From: a virus
Reading direction: 5' to 3' (one strand)
DNA length: 38,390 bases
IMG/VR virus record: IMGVR_UViG_3300037090_000061
Coordinates: 1-38,390 of that record
Below the pieces are notes generated by a model that searched no databases, had not been told where the DNA came from, and saw only the letters and a program-made list of their open reading frames with translations. Positions 37,695-38,390 of the stretch are shown piece by piece. The position numbers were made by a program, and so were the translations under genes. The first letter of the stretch is position 1, and the number at the start of each line of letters is the position of its first letter.

Positions 37695-38126
37695 CTACTT
37701 CTTAATAATCGTAAATTCTTCAGTTTGATTGTTATAAATTATGTGTCTGATCGGATTCATCTGGTAATCAATAACTAAATCCATCTTGTATGTACCTGGG
37801 ACTAAAGTTTCAGGAACGGTATTATAGACATTGGTTATATGGCAACCTCTAGCAACCACCCCTTTACTTTGAGGGGTATCGTATAAGATACCATCTACAT
37901 ATCTTTTGGTTATGGTTGGAATCACGTCAACATATTTACAGTAATTAACTTGATAAACTAATTGTCCCCCTACGGTAGCTGTCTTATTCTCGTTCATAAT
38001 CTTGTATTGGGGCGTTAGATAGACAATCGGTTTATAGGGGTAAAACCACCAATAGGAAACAACACAAACAAACAAGAAAGTTATGATTAGGGTTAAATAT
38101 GAAAACGAATTTAATAAGTTTCTCAT
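37695..38126 (-). CDS. Membrane-anchored beta-domain protein
   Basis: A 143-residue protein with an N-terminal transmembrane helix (SYLTLIITFLFVCVVSYWWF, about 9-28) followed by a beta domain outside the membrane (TATVGGQLVYQVNYCKYV, VPGTYKMDLVIDYQMN). A Cys pair (C63, C95) could form a disulfide. It lies in the lysis block, so a spanin-like or envelope role is conceivable; nothing specific is recognised. Its start overlaps the upstream stop (ATGA). Confidence 0.6.
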   Translation of the reverse strand: MRNLLNSFSYLTLIITFLFVCVVSYWWFYPYKPIVYLTPQYKIMNENKTATVGGQLVYQVNYCKYVDVIPTITKRYVDGILYDTPQSKGVVARGCHITNVYNTVPETLVPGTYKMDLVIDYQMNPIRHIIYNNQTEEFTIIKK

Positions 38127-38284
38127 TTTGACCTTAAAACTAGTGCCATGATTGCGGCTATTACGGCCAGAAAAATGGCAGAGGTTAATAGATAGAAACC
38201 TTTTTCAATGGGAGAGAATCTGTCCAAGGTAACATAAGACTTAAATTCCTCCCATAAACGGTTTATTTCAGCATCTTGTTTCAT
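38123..38284 (-). CDS. Small tail-anchored membrane protein
   Basis: A 53-residue protein from ATG 38284. A charged N-terminus (MKQDAEINRLWEEFKSYVTLDRFSPIEKG) is followed by one transmembrane helix (FYLLTSAIFLAVIAAIMALVL) and a basic end. The RFxPxEKGxY motif before the helix is one I recall in many phage lysis regions. It could act as a holin partner. GAGGGGG is the ribosome binding site. Confidence 0.65.
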   Translation of the reverse strand: MKQDAEINRLWEEFKSYVTLDRFSPIEKGFYLLTSAIFLAVIAAIMALVLRSK

Positions 38285-38299
38285 TCCCCCTCAATTCTT

Positions 38300-38390
38300 T
38301 TACTGTCCCATTTTACCCAATAATTCTAATCTACTTTTCAAAGCTCCGACAATGACTCTTGATTCTGATGTTCCCTGGGGTTGGGGGACA
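38300..38390 (-). CDS. C-terminal part of a Pro/Gln-rich protein (cut by window edge)
   Basis: The frame enters from the right edge as PQPQGTSESRVIVGALKSRLELLGKMGQ and stops at 38300. The Pro/Gln-rich entry fits the N-terminal fragment at 1-193. A second, shorter frame through the same edge ends near 38337 and is less protein-like. If the genome is circular, the gene is complete apart from a frame uncertainty at the junction. Confidence 0.6.
   Translation of the reverse strand, partial: VPQPQGTSESRVIVGALKSRLELLGKMGQ

Overview
The window looks like an essentially complete small tailed-phage genome with podovirus gene content, from an uncultured source. Almost every gene lies on the minus strand. 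The virion set has a P22-like order: small and large terminase, portal, scaffold, HK97-fold-type major capsid protein, head proteins, head-tail adaptor, tail nozzle/adhesin and internal virion proteins. There is no tape measure, sheath or tail-tube gene. No integrase, repressor, DNA polymerase or helicase is recognisable, so a lytic phage that uses host replication enzymes is the simplest reading. Both window ends fall inside a Pro/Gln-rich gene: its start is at the left edge and a plausible end is at the right edge. This suggests a circular or circularly permuted genome cut arbitrarily. The host cannot be named. Resemblance of some surface domains to adhesin-like proteins of uncultured bacteria is only a weak hint.

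Layout, following minus-strand transcription from the right edge. 38.3-35.3 kb: lysis and envelope genes (small membrane proteins, a GH25 lysozyme, a holin-like protein) and acidic small ORFs. 35.6-34.9 kb: a promoter with a terminator-like leader, a strong terminator, and about 345 bases of structured non-coding DNA. 34.9-27.7 kb: RNase H-like protein, many small early genes with start-stop overlaps, a membrane-anchored lytic transglycosylase, a second structured non-coding stretch (374 bases), a NinG/Rap-like nuclease and an RNA ligase. 27.6-25.2 kb: a chaperonin cassette, GroES-like, YopX-like, GroEL-like. 25.1-17.0 kb: DNA packaging and head genes, with an HNH endonuclease gene directly before the capsid gene. 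17.0-9.3 kb: surface, decoration and minor virion proteins, with a glycosyltransferase and a methyltransferase embedded among them. 9.3-0.2 kb: adaptor, a 1209-residue nozzle/adhesin whose lectin-like domain is split by a Gly-rich insert, a tail-fibre-like protein, two internal virion proteins and an M23 peptidase-like protein. One short membrane-protein gene (896-1090) is the only likely rightward gene.

Two recurrent expression signals stand out. First, six gaps carry the same composite: an extended -10 box (TGNTAAAAT or TGATATAAT), 17-20 bases ending in a TAATTTA-like motif, then a hairpin just before the ribosome binding site of the next gene. Second, four minus-strand genes lack a Shine-Dalgarno sequence but have TATAAT exactly 6 or 7 bases before ATG, which is the geometry of leaderless mRNAs. 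The virion region therefore seems to be read from many short transcription units instead of one long late operon. All functional calls rest on reading motifs by eye; no database search was run.
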